Shown: piece by piece, positions 11,926-19,717 of the stretch | Layout of the letters: every line of letters begins with the position of its first letter | How positions within the stretch are numbered: position 1 is the first letter of the stretch | From: JBOFFC01 sp051648405 | GTDB taxonomy: Bacteria; Planctomycetota; Planctomycetia; Pirellulales; Lacipirellulaceae | Assembly (NCBI GenBank): GCA_051648405.1 | Contig: JBOFFC010000008.1 | Span: forward strand, 1 to 19,717 | Reading direction: 5' to 3' | DNA length: 19,717 nucleotides | Notes under the pieces: model-generated | Databases searched by the model: none | What the model saw: only the letters and a program-made list of their open reading frames with translations | Told to the model about the DNA's origin: nothing | Program-made: the position numbers and the translations under genes

Positions 11926-14469
11926 TCAGAGCGTGACCTTGCGCTTCGGCGCGCGGAGCGACTTCAGGACCCGCATCCACACGGCTCCACCGAACGCGAC
12001 TCCGATCAGGCCGCCGAAGAACTGCTCGGAGAGCACTTCGGGCGCCATCATCGACGCGAACGCGCCGCACACGAGCGCCACGCCGGCGACCACCAGCCCG
12101 AGCGTCGAACGCTCTTTCCGCGTGTTGACGTCGGCCACGTCGATGTGGTCCCGGGCCGACTGGTTCGCGAGCTGCCGCAGCGCGGTCATGTCGGTGCCAC
12201 GCTCCGCGGCGGTCGCGCCGCGCAGCTCTTCGAGGTTCGTCAGCGGCGCCACCGGCGGGGCCACAGTCGGCGTGGGGGCTTCGACGCTGGCCTCTTCCGT
12301 GGCGAGTGCAACGTCGATGGGGACCGCCGCGACGGGAATCGCCGTCGCGGGTTTCGGCGCGTCGGCGCGCGGCGCGGGCGCGGGTCCGTCCCCACGGATC
12401 CGCTCCATCATCTTCTTCATGTAGTCGTCGATGGAGTCGTCGTCGCCGTGGTCCGTGGCCCGCGGGGGGGCGTCGAAAACCGGCGGGGCTTCGACCCGTT
12501 GCGCCTCGGGAAGCGGCTGCTGCTCGTCGGGCACGAGGTGCGCGAAGCGCTCGATGAACGACCCGGTCGGCGGCCGGAACGCGGGCTTGTCGGCGGGCTC
12601 CGCGTCAAACAGCGTCGTCGGCGGGGCAGCGGTTGGTGCGACGTCCATCGCGGGGGCGGCCACGCTCGCTGCCGTCGCCGCGACCTCTGCGTCCTCGTCC
12701 CTGGCTTCCACTCCGACCAGCGCCGCGAGCTGCTCGGCCACACGCGCGGGGGGGGAGTACGATTCTCCCTCGCCGTCAGCGAGCTCGATCGAAGGGGCGG
12801 CGACTTCGCGAGCCGGCGCGGTCGTGGCGGCCGGCTCTTCGGCGAGCGGCGCGGCCGGGTCGCGGCCCCACAACGGGTCGCCCCCCTGAGTCGCGGCGCC
12901 CTGGAGCTCGATCTCCCACGGCTCGTCGGCCTGCTGAAGATTGGCCTCCGCGGCATTCTCGGCGGAGACCGCAATCGCTGGGGCTTCGCTCGCGCTGGGG
13001 CCCGCGAACGGGTCCTCGTCACGGGACGATTCAGGATCGGCCGCGAACGGGTCCGGCCCCGTCTCGTCGAGAGCCCCCCACGCGACCGGCGCGTCGTCGA
13101 TCGCCTCGGGGGTGTCCCAAGCCACCTGCGCTTCCGTCGCCGGCGCAGCCGGTTCCACGAACTCGTTCTCTGGTGTGTCCAAAGCCCCCGCGAACGGATC
13201 GAGCGACGCCTCCATCGACTCGCGAGCCGGGGAAGCGATCGCCGTCGGCAGCGCGTCGGTCCGACGATCGGCGCCCGCGAGCGACTTCTCGAGCTCCGCG
13301 ACGCGCTGTTGCAGCACGACGAGGTCGGCTTGCGTCTGGCTCGCGATGGCGTCCGCTTCGTTGCGGCCGAGCTCGGTCGCGGCGAGTCGCTCGGCGAGCG
13401 CCGCGAGCTGCGAGGCGGCTTGCTCGGCGGCCAGGATCGCGGCGTCGCGAGCCGTTGTGAGCGCGTCCGAACGCTCGCCCAGTGTGCGGGCCTCGGCACG
13501 CGCGAGCCGCAGCGCGGCGACGAGCGCCGCCACGCGCCGGCGGCCCGAGGCGACGCGCGCCGCGAGCGAGTCGGGATCGGTAGCGGGCGACGCGTTCGCG
13601 GGCACACCGTCGGTCTTGGGATCGTTCGGCGTCGCGCGTTCGTTCGCCGTCGCCATGGGCGCGGGCGCGAACTCGGTCGGAGGGACCGCCTTGGCAGGCG
13701 CGGTGTGATGCGATGGTTCAACGTCGATCAACGTCGTTTCGGGGAGCCCCCAGTCGATCGAGGCTTCGGTGGACGCCGATGCGTCGTCGTGCGGCGCAGG
13801 GCTCGGCGAACACGGGGTCCACGGGCGGAGCAAGCGACTTGGCACGGCCGGGTCGAACGAGTCGTCGTCGCCCCTGTTGGGAGCGAACTCGCCGCGTGTC
13901 GGCTCCGATTCGGGCTGGCGAACGAGCCCGGCCAGAGCCGGCGACGCCTCGATCGCTTCGATTGCCGCGCCGACTTCTTCTTGCTGGATCGGCTGCGCTT
14001 GCTGGACGGGTGCTGCGCTCGATACGGTTCGCGGCTCGCGGTCCAACGCACCAGCCGGTACCTCCACCTTCGCCCGGGGCGCGGGGGGGGTAGGAGGAGC
14101 GGCGTTTGGCGACTCGAGCAGCGCCAATCGGATCGAACGCCCCGCGACTTCGAGCCTGTCGCCGATGGCGAGCACCGCCTCGGTAAACGGCGACCCGTTG
14201 AGGAGCGTCCCCTCGGCCCAGCGGCGGGCGATGGGGCCCTCGTCGGTCGCGGTTACGACGCAGTGCAGCGGGCGGACCCCCACCCCTTGGAGCCGGAGGT
14301 CACACTTCGGACCGCCGCCAATCGTGAGCTTCGCGCCGGTGGCCAAGGGGACACGCTTCGACGTTACCGATCCCCCCTCCTCACACAGCTCCAGCGCAAA
14401 GGCTGCCGACGCTCCACCTGGGGGGGTGCTCGTCGTAGTGACCGGCGGGGATTTGAGCGTTGTTGTCAT
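11926..14469 (-). CDS. FHA-domain protein with coiled coil and C-terminal membrane anchor
   Basis: 847 aa from the ATG at 14469 (an upstream in-frame TTG at 14505 is less likely). Residues ~24-118 form an FHA fold, with KLTIGGGPKCDLRL, VRPLHCVV and TLLNG marking the usual strands. However, the Arg of the canonical GR motif is Gly here, and the Ser before xxH is replaced (RPLH), so phosphothreonine binding is doubtful. Residues ~120-290 are Pro/Ala/acidic linker. About 296-400 is a heptad-rich Ala/Glu/Arg coiled coil. About 400-670 is a long acidic low-complexity stretch with repeated 'DPFAG'-like pieces. SIDDYMKKMMERIRG lies near 680-695, and two hydrophobic helices lie near 790-835 before a basic tail. 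I recall the DDYM motif from other planctomycete FHA proteins. A scaffold or signalling role at the membrane is inferred. Confidence 0.82.
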   Translation of the reverse strand: MTTTLKSPPVTTTSTPPGGASAAFALELCEEGGSVTSKRVPLATGAKLTIGGGPKCDLRLQGVGVRPLHCVVTATDEGPIARRWAEGTLLNGSPFTEAVLAIGDRLEVAGRSIRLALLESPNAAPPTPPAPRAKVEVPAGALDREPRTVSSAAPVQQAQPIQQEEVGAAIEAIEASPALAGLVRQPESEPTRGEFAPNRGDDDSFDPAVPSRLLRPWTPCSPSPAPHDDASASTEASIDWGLPETTLIDVEPSHHTAPAKAVPPTEFAPAPMATANERATPNDPKTDGVPANASPATDPDSLAARVASGRRRVAALVAALRLARAEARTLGERSDALTTARDAAILAAEQAASQLAALAERLAATELGRNEADAIASQTQADLVVLQQRVAELEKSLAGADRRTDALPTAIASPARESMEASLDPFAGALDTPENEFVEPAAPATEAQVAWDTPEAIDDAPVAWGALDETGPDPFAADPESSRDEDPFAGPSASEAPAIAVSAENAAEANLQQADEPWEIELQGAATQGGDPLWGRDPAAPLAEEPAATTAPAREVAAPSIELADGEGESYSPPARVAEQLAALVGVEARDEDAEVAATAASVAAPAMDVAPTAAPPTTLFDAEPADKPAFRPPTGSFIERFAHLVPDEQQPLPEAQRVEAPPVFDAPPRATDHGDDDSIDDYMKKMMERIRGDGPAPAPRADAPKPATAIPVAAVPIDVALATEEASVEAPTPTVAPPVAPLTNLEELRGATAAERGTDMTALRQLANQSARDHIDVADVNTRKERSTLGLVVAGVALVCGAFASMMAPEVLSEQFFGGLIGVAFGGAVWMRVLKSLRAPKRKVTL

Positions 14470-14959
14470 TACGTGGTGCGGTTTCAGTCGGGGCTCGGCT
14501 GACAACCGCCGACGCCGCCCAAGGGGAGCGGGCGCGCAGCGATCAAGGGGATGTAGCTCGCAACGGGGGGCGGGTCAAAGCACCGCCTGGTGGAAACTCC
14601 CCCTTGGTCCCGGTCGATCGAATCGACACAAATCGATACCTCGTCAAACGTTACGTCGATCCGAAAGATCGGGAGTCCGCGATCGCGTGAAATCCACGCG
14701 AATTCTCGGTGACCGAACAACCGACGCGGGCCTCGATGCGTACTATGTTTGCGATGCTCGCCAGTTCGGGGGGGCGTAGATCGGGGAGAGAGGCGCCCCG
14801 AGACCCGTCCTGCGCCGCACAGACGTGCGCCCCGGCGGTGAGCGAAGCACCCGGAACAGACTTTTCACCGCGGCTCCAACCGCGGCTCGACCTGCGGTCC
14901 CGTCGGACCGTTGGGTGCGGGCCGACCGGGCGGACGCTCTGACGAGGCGCAAGGCACCC
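14470..14959. other. 490-bp divergent intergenic region, no supported gene
   Basis: It lies between the FHA gene (minus) and the DksA-like gene (plus) and should hold both promoters, but no convincing pair of -35 and -10 boxes at normal spacing was found. A 12-bp direct repeat occurs (ACCGCGGCTCCA at 14867-14878 and ACCGCGGCTCGA at 14879-14890), starting about 90 bp before the DksA-like ATG. Around 14611-14640 there are several ATCGA units. The zinc-finger frame stays open back to 14825, but without homology or a better start. AAGG at 14951-14954 is the probable ribosome binding site for 14960. Confidence 0.5.
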
Positions 14960-15403
14960 ATGGCACGCAACGACTCGATCCTCAAGATGCGCGACCTTCT
15001 GGTGAAGCGTCGCGACGCTCTGCGCAAGGCCCTCACGGGGGACCTGAGCCTGCTCAACCAACTGCGCGAGCAGACCGGCAGCGACGTCGTTGATGCGGCG
15101 CTCGACGCGGCCCAGGACGAGATCAGCTCGCAGTTGGCCGAAGTCGAGAGCCGCGAGCTGATCAGCATCGAGCACGCCCTGGACCGCATTAAGCAAGGGG
15201 TCTACGGCTCGTGCGAGGTCTGCTCGAACAAGATCCCGCTGCTGCGGCTGAACGCCCTCCCTTACGCCACGATGTGCATCGAGTGCCAACAGGCGGAAGA
15301 GAACGGGACGCTCGACGACCGCCGAGGCGAGGACTGGAGCCGCGTCGCTGACACCGGTTATTCCGACGCCGACGTGTCGATGGTCGATCTCGAGCTCCAG
15401 TAA
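14960..15403 (+). CDS. DksA/TraR-family C4 zinc-finger transcription regulator
   Basis: 147 aa from the ATG at 14960, with AAGG six bases upstream. Residues 1-80 form the two-helix coiled coil of the DksA/TraR family. At its tip, D42-V-V-D45-A-A47 reproduces the DxxDxA motif that acts in the RNA polymerase secondary channel in DksA. Residues 85-109 make the C4 zinc finger (Cys85, Cys88, Cys106, Cys109; GSCEVCSNKI and ATMCIEC). IKQGVYGSCEVC is a family signature. The ~38-residue acidic tail (EDWSRVADTGYSDADVSM) is not in E. coli DksA. The protein probably modulates rRNA and stress promoters with ppGpp, but whether it is the main DksA or a paralogue cannot be told. Confidence 0.9.
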   Translation: MARNDSILKMRDLLVKRRDALRKALTGDLSLLNQLREQTGSDVVDAALDAAQDEISSQLAEVESRELISIEHALDRIKQGVYGSCEVCSNKIPLLRLNALPYATMCIECQQAEENGTLDDRRGEDWSRVADTGYSDADVSMVDLELQ

Positions 15404-15515
15404 GCGGCAATCAGCGGCGACAGCGGCGGGCGATCCCCTAGACTACGGGCATGCCGCTCGCCCCTTGCCGGGGCCCGCGTCCAGCCCGATGCGCACGCAA
15501 GCGTTACGCCCGCCC

Positions 15516-16745
15516 ATGCCGAAATTCGTCCGCCGTCCGCCGCGTCCGCTGACGCTCTCGTGCGCTCTAGCGCTCGGCGTGTCGGCGCCGAGCTTCGCGC
15601 AGCAGGCGTTCGCCCCCGCGGCGGCGCCCCCCGCGCTCGAAGCGCCGCTGGCGCCGGTCCCGAGCGCGTCCCGCGTGGTGCCGGTCTCGGCCGAGGCGCC
15701 CCCCAGCGACGCCTCCCGCCGGGCCGAGTTCGAGTCGCTTGACCGCGAGGTCGCGGCGCTCGAGCCGCAACTGGGGCTGATCAAACGCGTGGTGCGCCTG
15801 GTGACCCCCAGCGTTGTGCACATCGAGGCGCGGCCCGTGCGCGAGCACCGCATCCGCAGCGACGCGCAAGAGGCGGGCTCGGGAGTCGTCGTCCGCTTCG
15901 GGGGCCGCGACTACGTGCTGACCAATCGGCACGTGATCCGCTACTCGTCGGCGCCGAACATCCGCATCCACCTCGCCGACGGCAGCCCGCTGGTTCCGAC
16001 GCGCGTCTGGAGCGACGCCGACACGGACGTGGCGGTGATGGCGCTCGACGCGGCCGCCTCGACCTCGCTGGCGGGGGTCGTCGCGCCGGCGCGGCTCGGG
16101 GACAGCGACTCGCTCGAAATCGGCGAGCAGGTGCTCGCCTTCGGGAGCCCCTTTGGGCTCAGCCACAGCGTCACGCGCGGGATCGTCAGCGCAAAGGGTC
16201 GCTACAACCTCGACCTCGGGGACGGCGACGTCAAGCTGCAGAACTTCTTGCAGACCGACGCCGCGATCAATCCGGGGAACTCGGGGGGGCCGCTCGTGAA
16301 CTTCCGCGGCGAGGTGATCGGCCTCAACACGGCGATCGCCAGCAGCTCCGGCGGCAACGAGGGGATCGGCTTCTCGATCCCGATCAACCTCGCCGTGCGG
16401 ATCGCCGGGCAGCTCGTCGCCAGCGGCGAGCCTTCGCGGGGGTTCCTAGGGGTCGGGTTGGAGAGCGACTTCTCGGCCGGCTCGGCACGCGCCCGCGGCC
16501 TCAGTCGTCCGGTCGGGGCGCTCGTTACCCGCGTCGAAGAGGACTCGCCGGCGCAGCTCGCTTCGATCAAGACCGACGACGTGATCCTGGCGTTCGACGG
16601 CGTGCGGGTTGAGGACGACGAGCACCTGATCAACCTCGTGCAGCTCACCGAGAGCGGCCGCAAGGTCGAGCTCGAGCTGTTCCGCGCCGGCGCTCGGCTG
16701 CGGACCGAAGTGGAGATCGGCCGGCTGGGCGCGATCAGCGAGTGA
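15516..16745 (+). CDS. Exported Deg/HtrA-type serine protease with one PDZ domain
   Basis: 409 aa from the ATG at 15516, chosen because it gives a compact signal peptide (MPKFVRRPPRPLTLSCALAL to SFA-Q, ~28 residues). ATG 15489 or TTG 15465 would extend the N-terminus by 9 or 17 residues. After a Pro/Ala linker, the trypsin-like domain starts near residue 85. The catalytic triad is His139 (VLTNRHVI), Asp171 (DADTDVAVM) and Ser256 (NPGNSGGPL), in 409-residue numbering. SHSVTRGIVSAKGR is the usual activation-loop neighbour. A PDZ domain fills ~300-400 (RGFLGVGLE, GALVTRVEEDSPAQLASIKTDDVI). A single PDZ resembles DegS, but the cleavable signal argues for a soluble periplasmic protein. The role is protein quality control or envelope-stress proteolysis. 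It converges with nhaD, 17 bp apart. Confidence 0.93.
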   Translation: MPKFVRRPPRPLTLSCALALGVSAPSFAQQAFAPAAAPPALEAPLAPVPSASRVVPVSAEAPPSDASRRAEFESLDREVAALEPQLGLIKRVVRLVTPSVVHIEARPVREHRIRSDAQEAGSGVVVRFGGRDYVLTNRHVIRYSSAPNIRIHLADGSPLVPTRVWSDADTDVAVMALDAAASTSLAGVVAPARLGDSDSLEIGEQVLAFGSPFGLSHSVTRGIVSAKGRYNLDLGDGDVKLQNFLQTDAAINPGNSGGPLVNFRGEVIGLNTAIASSSGGNEGIGFSIPINLAVRIAGQLVASGEPSRGFLGVGLESDFSAGSARARGLSRPVGALVTRVEEDSPAQLASIKTDDVILAFDGVRVEDDEHLINLVQLTESGRKVELELFRAGARLRTEVEIGRLGAISE

Positions 16746-16762
16746 ACGCGTGGATCGCCGGC

Positions 16763-18094
16763 TCAGTGCGTGGCGCCCAGCAGCACGTATTGCGCGATGT
16801 ACACCGCGATCCCCGCCAGATAGCCCAGCAAAGCCAGGAAGCTGACGTTCCGCAGGTACCAAAGGAAGGGAATCTTCTCGAGCCCCATCACGGCCACGCC
16901 GGCGGCCGAGCCGATGATCAGGATGCTCCCCCCCGTCCCGGCGCAGTACGCCAGGTACTCCCAGAAGAGCCCGTCTTGGGCGAAGAAGCCGGCCTCTTCG
17001 GTGATCGGGTACATCCCCATCGCGGCGGCCACCAGCGGGACGTTGTCGATCACCGCCGACAGCAACCCGATGAGGCCCCCCACGGCGTAGACCCCAGCGG
17101 CGGTCGAGGTGCCAATCGCGCCGTCGAGCGCGGTGGCGAGGTCCTTCAGGTGGCCCCCCGATTGCAAGCCGGCGACGGCGAGCAAGATCCCTAGGAAAAA
17201 CAGCACGCTCGGGACGTCCACCCGCCTCAACGTGCTGACGACGCCGAGGCTCTTACGGACCTCGTGGTCCTTACGGCGGTGCAGCAGGTCGGTCAGCAAC
17301 CACAGCACACCGAGGCTGAGCAGCATCCCCATGAACGGGGGGAGGTGCGTGTAGGTCTTGAAGAGCGGCACGAACAGCAGGCCGCCGATCCCCGCCAGCA
17401 AGATCAACTTCTTGTCGAACCCCGGCACGCCGTCGCCGTGCCCCCCTGTCGCCGGCGCCGCGGGGCGCTCGACCTGGCCGCGGAGGACGAACGTCAGGCC
17501 CAGTAGCGGCGCCAATAGCGACACGGCCGACGGCAGGAAGACGTTCTTGATGACCTCGCCGGTGGTGATCTGCCCCTTGATCCACAGCATGGTGGTCGTC
17601 ACGTCGCCGATCGGCGACCAGGCGCCCCCGGCGTTCGCCGCGATGATCACCATCCCGCAGAACAGCCAGCGCTGCTTCTGGTCGGCGACGAGCTTCCGCA
17701 GCAGCGAGACCATGACGATCGCGGTCGTCAAGTTGTCGAGCACCGCCGACAAGAAGAACGCGAGCCAAGAGACGACCCACAGCAGCGTGCGGGCGTCGCG
17801 GGTCTTGATCCGGTCGGTGATGACCGAGAACCCGCCGTGGCCATCGACCACTTCGACGATGGTCATCGCGCCGAGCAGGAAGAACAGGATCCCGGCGATC
17901 TCCGAGAAGTGGTGCAGCAACGCGGCCTCGGCGCCGTGGCCCGTTCCGCCGGGCGTTTGGCCGCCAACGGCGTAGACCGTCCAGCAGAGGACCCCGGTCA
18001 GCAGGGCCGCGGCCGCCTTGTCGATGCCGAGCTGATGCTCGAACACGATGGCGAGGTAGCCGACCACAAACACCAGCGTCATCAGCTCGTACAT
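16763..18094 (-). CDS. nhaD: NhaD-type Na+/H+ antiporter
   Basis: 443 aa from the ATG at 18094. A TTG at 18166 would add a 24-residue non-hydrophobic leader and is rejected; the family normally begins close to MYELMTLVFVVGYLAIVFEH. There are about 12-13 hydrophobic helices. The diagnostic ion-transporter blocks are present: FFLSAVLDNLTTAIVMVSLL and AGGAWSPIGDVTTTMLWIKG in the first half, and LLSAVIDNVPLVAAAMGMYP in the second half. The two 'aDN' motifs on broken helices and the SPIGD motif carry the acidic residues expected to bind Na+ or H+. Its role is Na+ extrusion and pH homeostasis in the inner membrane, fitting a marine or saline organism. A cytoplasmic loop (~residues 220-245) is Pro/Gly/His-rich. 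It is divergent from the lectin gene. Confidence 0.93.
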   Translation of the reverse strand: MYELMTLVFVVGYLAIVFEHQLGIDKAAAALLTGVLCWTVYAVGGQTPGGTGHGAEAALLHHFSEIAGILFFLLGAMTIVEVVDGHGGFSVITDRIKTRDARTLLWVVSWLAFFLSAVLDNLTTAIVMVSLLRKLVADQKQRWLFCGMVIIAANAGGAWSPIGDVTTTMLWIKGQITTGEVIKNVFLPSAVSLLAPLLGLTFVLRGQVERPAAPATGGHGDGVPGFDKKLILLAGIGGLLFVPLFKTYTHLPPFMGMLLSLGVLWLLTDLLHRRKDHEVRKSLGVVSTLRRVDVPSVLFFLGILLAVAGLQSGGHLKDLATALDGAIGTSTAAGVYAVGGLIGLLSAVIDNVPLVAAAMGMYPITEEAGFFAQDGLFWEYLAYCAGTGGSILIIGSAAGVAVMGLEKIPFLWYLRNVSFLALLGYLAGIAVYIAQYVLLGATH

Positions 18095-18453
18095 CGTCTT
18101 CGTGCCGTCGCGTGAGAGGCTGCCCGGGTGTTCTAGCGCGACGCGTTCGCAGGGCGTGTCGGGCAACCGCGCGGGGTTCGCGCATCGACCCCGGACGGGA
18201 GGCCGAGTCGCGAGAGTACCTGCCTGGGTGGTTGGCGCTAAGGCGACCTACCCCCCACACGGGGGGCCGTCGCGTGCGCAATCCGTGGGGTTCGCCTACG
18301 CATTCGCCCCCAATGTGAAGCCCCGATCAAGCCCGCGTGAATCCTTCGTGCAGGACCGCACGTCACCGCGACAGTAGGCATATAACGCCCGCATCGACGA
18401 CGGCCAACGAGTGCGCCGCAACCAAGAAATTCCCCCCCCTCCGAGGAGACCGC
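18095..18453. promoter_or_regulatory. 359-bp divergent promoter region of nhaD and the lectin gene
   Basis: No gene is supported here. A long GC hairpin lies at 18243-18273: CCCCCC (18251-18256) pairs with GGGGGG (18261-18266) around ACAC, and outer arms GCGAC (18243-18247) and GTCGC (18269-18273) also pair, with small internal bulges. No T-run follows, so it is more likely a regulatory or mRNA-leader element than a terminator. TATAAC at 18381-18386 is a good -10 candidate for the lectin gene, but the -35 at 17-bp spacing (GCACGT) is poor. GAGGAG just before the ATG at 18454 is a strong ribosome binding site. Confidence 0.4.
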
Positions 18454-19659
18454 ATGGGCGCGATCACGAAGCGATTTCTTGCCGCGGCTTGTCCACTTGC
18501 CCTTTGCGGTGTGATGGCGGCGCCGGCGCTCGGGCAAACCGGGTTCCGCGAGCTCGGACGCACCAAGTACGCGGGAACCGGCAACCTCTACGTCCTCGTC
18601 TCGCTGAGCAACGGGGCGCCGATGAACGCCTTCCGGGCCCGCGAAGCGGCGACCGCTTTCGACGGCTGGCTGTTCGACGTGCAGGACCGGGCCGAGGAGG
18701 TGTTCGTGGTCGAGGCGCTGCGCGGCAAGCGGACCGCCGGCCCGTGGGACGGCGACTTTTGGATCGGCCTCAACGACCGCGCGGTCGAGAACACGTTCGT
18801 TTGGGACAGCGGCGCCACGTTCTCCTACCGCAACTGGGCGGAAGGGGAGCCCAACGACAGCTCCGGCGAAGACTGGGCGGAGATTTGGCGGCTCGACGGC
18901 GAGATCTCGTGGAACGACGAGACCGACGGCCACAACTCGAACTTCGCGGTGATCGAGAAGCTCGCGACCCCCGACCAGTTCCGCCTCGAGATCGACCCGA
19001 ACACCGGCTACGCACGGATCGTGTCGCTGGTGCAGCAGCTCGACCTGTCGAAGCTCCGTTCGTACGAGATCACTTCGGCGACCGGCGCCCTCAACGCCGC
19101 GGCATGGTCGGCCACGAACCTCGCGACGCGCGCGCTCGACTCGATTGGGGCCGCAGGTTCCGGTCAGAAATGGGAAGTCCTCAACGACAGCACCGGCCAA
19201 CTGTCCGAGGCGTTCCTGCTCGGCGGCTCGGTGCTCGAGCGGGGCGAGTCGCTGGTGCTCGGCAAGATTCTGCCGACCGGCGCCGGCCAAGTCCCGGTCA
19301 CGTTCAACTACTCGGTCGACGTCGATTTCGAAGCGGCCAACCGCGGGAACGTCTCCAACGAAGCGTTCTTCTCGGCTCTGGTGCAGTACGTGTCGTTCGC
19401 AGCCCCGCGCACGCCGGGCGACTACAACGGCGACGGCGCCGTGAACGCCGGTGACTACACCGTGTGGCGTGACGCGCTCGGCTCGACGACGAACCTCGCG
19501 GCCGACGGCAACCAGAACGGCACGGTTGATCAGGCCGACTACGCCGTTTGGGCCGGCAACTACGGGGCCAGCTCGGCGGCGGCGACCGCGGTCCCCGAGC
19601 CGATCGCATCGCTCCTGTTGCTCGTTGCCGCCGCCTGCCCCGCCGCGCGGCGCCGCTGA
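18454..19659 (+). CDS. C-type lectin-like, dockerin-containing, PEP-CTERM-sorted exported protein
   Basis: 401 aa. ATG at 18454 with GAGGAG upstream; signal peptide 1-27 (cleavage near ALG-Q). Residues ~45-170 form a C-type lectin-like domain: FWIGLND (102-108), FSYRNWAEGEPND (123-135) and ISWND (151-155) are the WIGL, EPN and WND landmarks that bind Ca2+ and sugar in the family. No Cys is present in the mature protein, so the usual disulfides are missing. Residues ~172-318 are beta-rich with no known domain. Residues 321-372 carry two dockerin type I Ca2+ loops (GDYNGDGAVNAGDY and DGNQNGTVDQADY). The end is a PEP-CTERM signal: VPEP (380-383), a short hydrophobic helix and a basic CPAARRR tail. 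It is sorted by an exosortase and probably displayed on or released from the envelope. No cohesin partner is in the window. Confidence 0.93.
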   Translation: MGAITKRFLAAACPLALCGVMAAPALGQTGFRELGRTKYAGTGNLYVLVSLSNGAPMNAFRAREAATAFDGWLFDVQDRAEEVFVVEALRGKRTAGPWDGDFWIGLNDRAVENTFVWDSGATFSYRNWAEGEPNDSSGEDWAEIWRLDGEISWNDETDGHNSNFAVIEKLATPDQFRLEIDPNTGYARIVSLVQQLDLSKLRSYEITSATGALNAAAWSATNLATRALDSIGAAGSGQKWEVLNDSTGQLSEAFLLGGSVLERGESLVLGKILPTGAGQVPVTFNYSVDVDFEAANRGNVSNEAFFSALVQYVSFAAPRTPGDYNGDGAVNAGDYTVWRDALGSTTNLAADGNQNGTVDQADYAVWAGNYGASSAAATAVPEPIASLLLLVAAACPAARRR

Positions 19660-19692
19660 ACGAGCGATCGCGCCAACGTCTCTCGAACGAGG

Positions 19693-19717
19693 GGGCCGGG
19701 GCCCTTAGCCCCGGCCC
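19693..19717 (+). terminator. GC-rich hairpin after the lectin gene, cut by window end
   Basis: GGGCCGGGGC (19693-19702) and GCCCCGGCCC (19708-19717) form a perfect 10-bp stem with a CCTTA loop, 34 bp past the stop codon. The window ends exactly at the base of the stem, so a T-run cannot be checked. I recall similar 'GGGGC..TTAG..GCCCC' hairpins being frequent after planctomycete genes, so it could also be a dispersed repeat. Confidence 0.6.

Noticed and set aside
12145..14502. Plus-strand 785-residue frame antisense to the FHA gene
   Set aside because: Arg/Gly-rich shadow produced by high third-position GC; no domain, no signal, and the minus strand has FHA, coiled-coil and membrane features.

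Overview
This window looks like a chromosomal segment of a planctomycete, most likely a Pirellulales or Lacipirellulaceae-type bacterium. The evidence is very high GC, many start sites without a clear Shine-Dalgarno sequence, a C-type lectin/dockerin/PEP-CTERM protein, a large FHA-domain protein with a membrane-anchored C-terminus, and a redoxin carrying an N-terminal helical region of a kind I associate with planctomycetes. No tRNA, rRNA, CRISPR array or prophage is visible. The only mobile-element trace is the 3' end of an IS66-type transposase gene at the left edge.

Layout. 1-374: IS66 transposase C-terminus, then about 400 bp with no convincing gene. 777-1904: exported thioredoxin-fold protein (CINC motif), convergent with 1918-2895, an acyl-CoA (delta-9 type) desaturase. 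3155-5010: three small exported cysteine-rich proteins. One Ala-rich protein lies on the minus strand and two Cys-rich proteins on the plus strand. The last of these contains two nearly identical 37-residue metallothionein-like units. The cluster is closed by a textbook intrinsic terminator at 5047-5086. 5114-8440: a very large FtsX/MacB-type permease with no ATPase gene in view. 8587-9828: a membrane protein made of two homologous halves joined by a Pro/Thr/Ala linker. 9858-11900: queE, queC (minus) and queF (plus), three of the enzymes that make preQ1 for tRNA queuosine. 11926-14469: the FHA protein. 14960-15403: a DksA/TraR-type C4 zinc-finger regulator. 15516-16745: an exported Deg/HtrA-like protease with a PDZ domain. 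16763-18094: NhaD-type Na+/H+ antiporter on the minus strand. 18454-19659: the lectin-dockerin-PEP-CTERM protein, followed by a GC-rich hairpin that runs off the window.

How the genes work together. Most are single-gene or two-gene units with short convergent gaps. The clear pathway is QueE, QueC and QueF, which act in order CPH4 -> CDG -> preQ0 -> preQ1; FolE and QueD must lie elsewhere. The region most likely to hold something undescribed is 3155-5010. There, three unrelated-looking exported proteins share dense Cys clusters around a 229-bp divergent control region holding an 11-bp tandem repeat and a TTGCA/TGCAA dyad. An extracytoplasmic metal- or thiol-handling role is inferred, not shown. 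Several intergenic repeat or hairpin elements (8450-8527, 10584-10664, 19693-19717) look like dispersed elements and deserve a genome-wide search.
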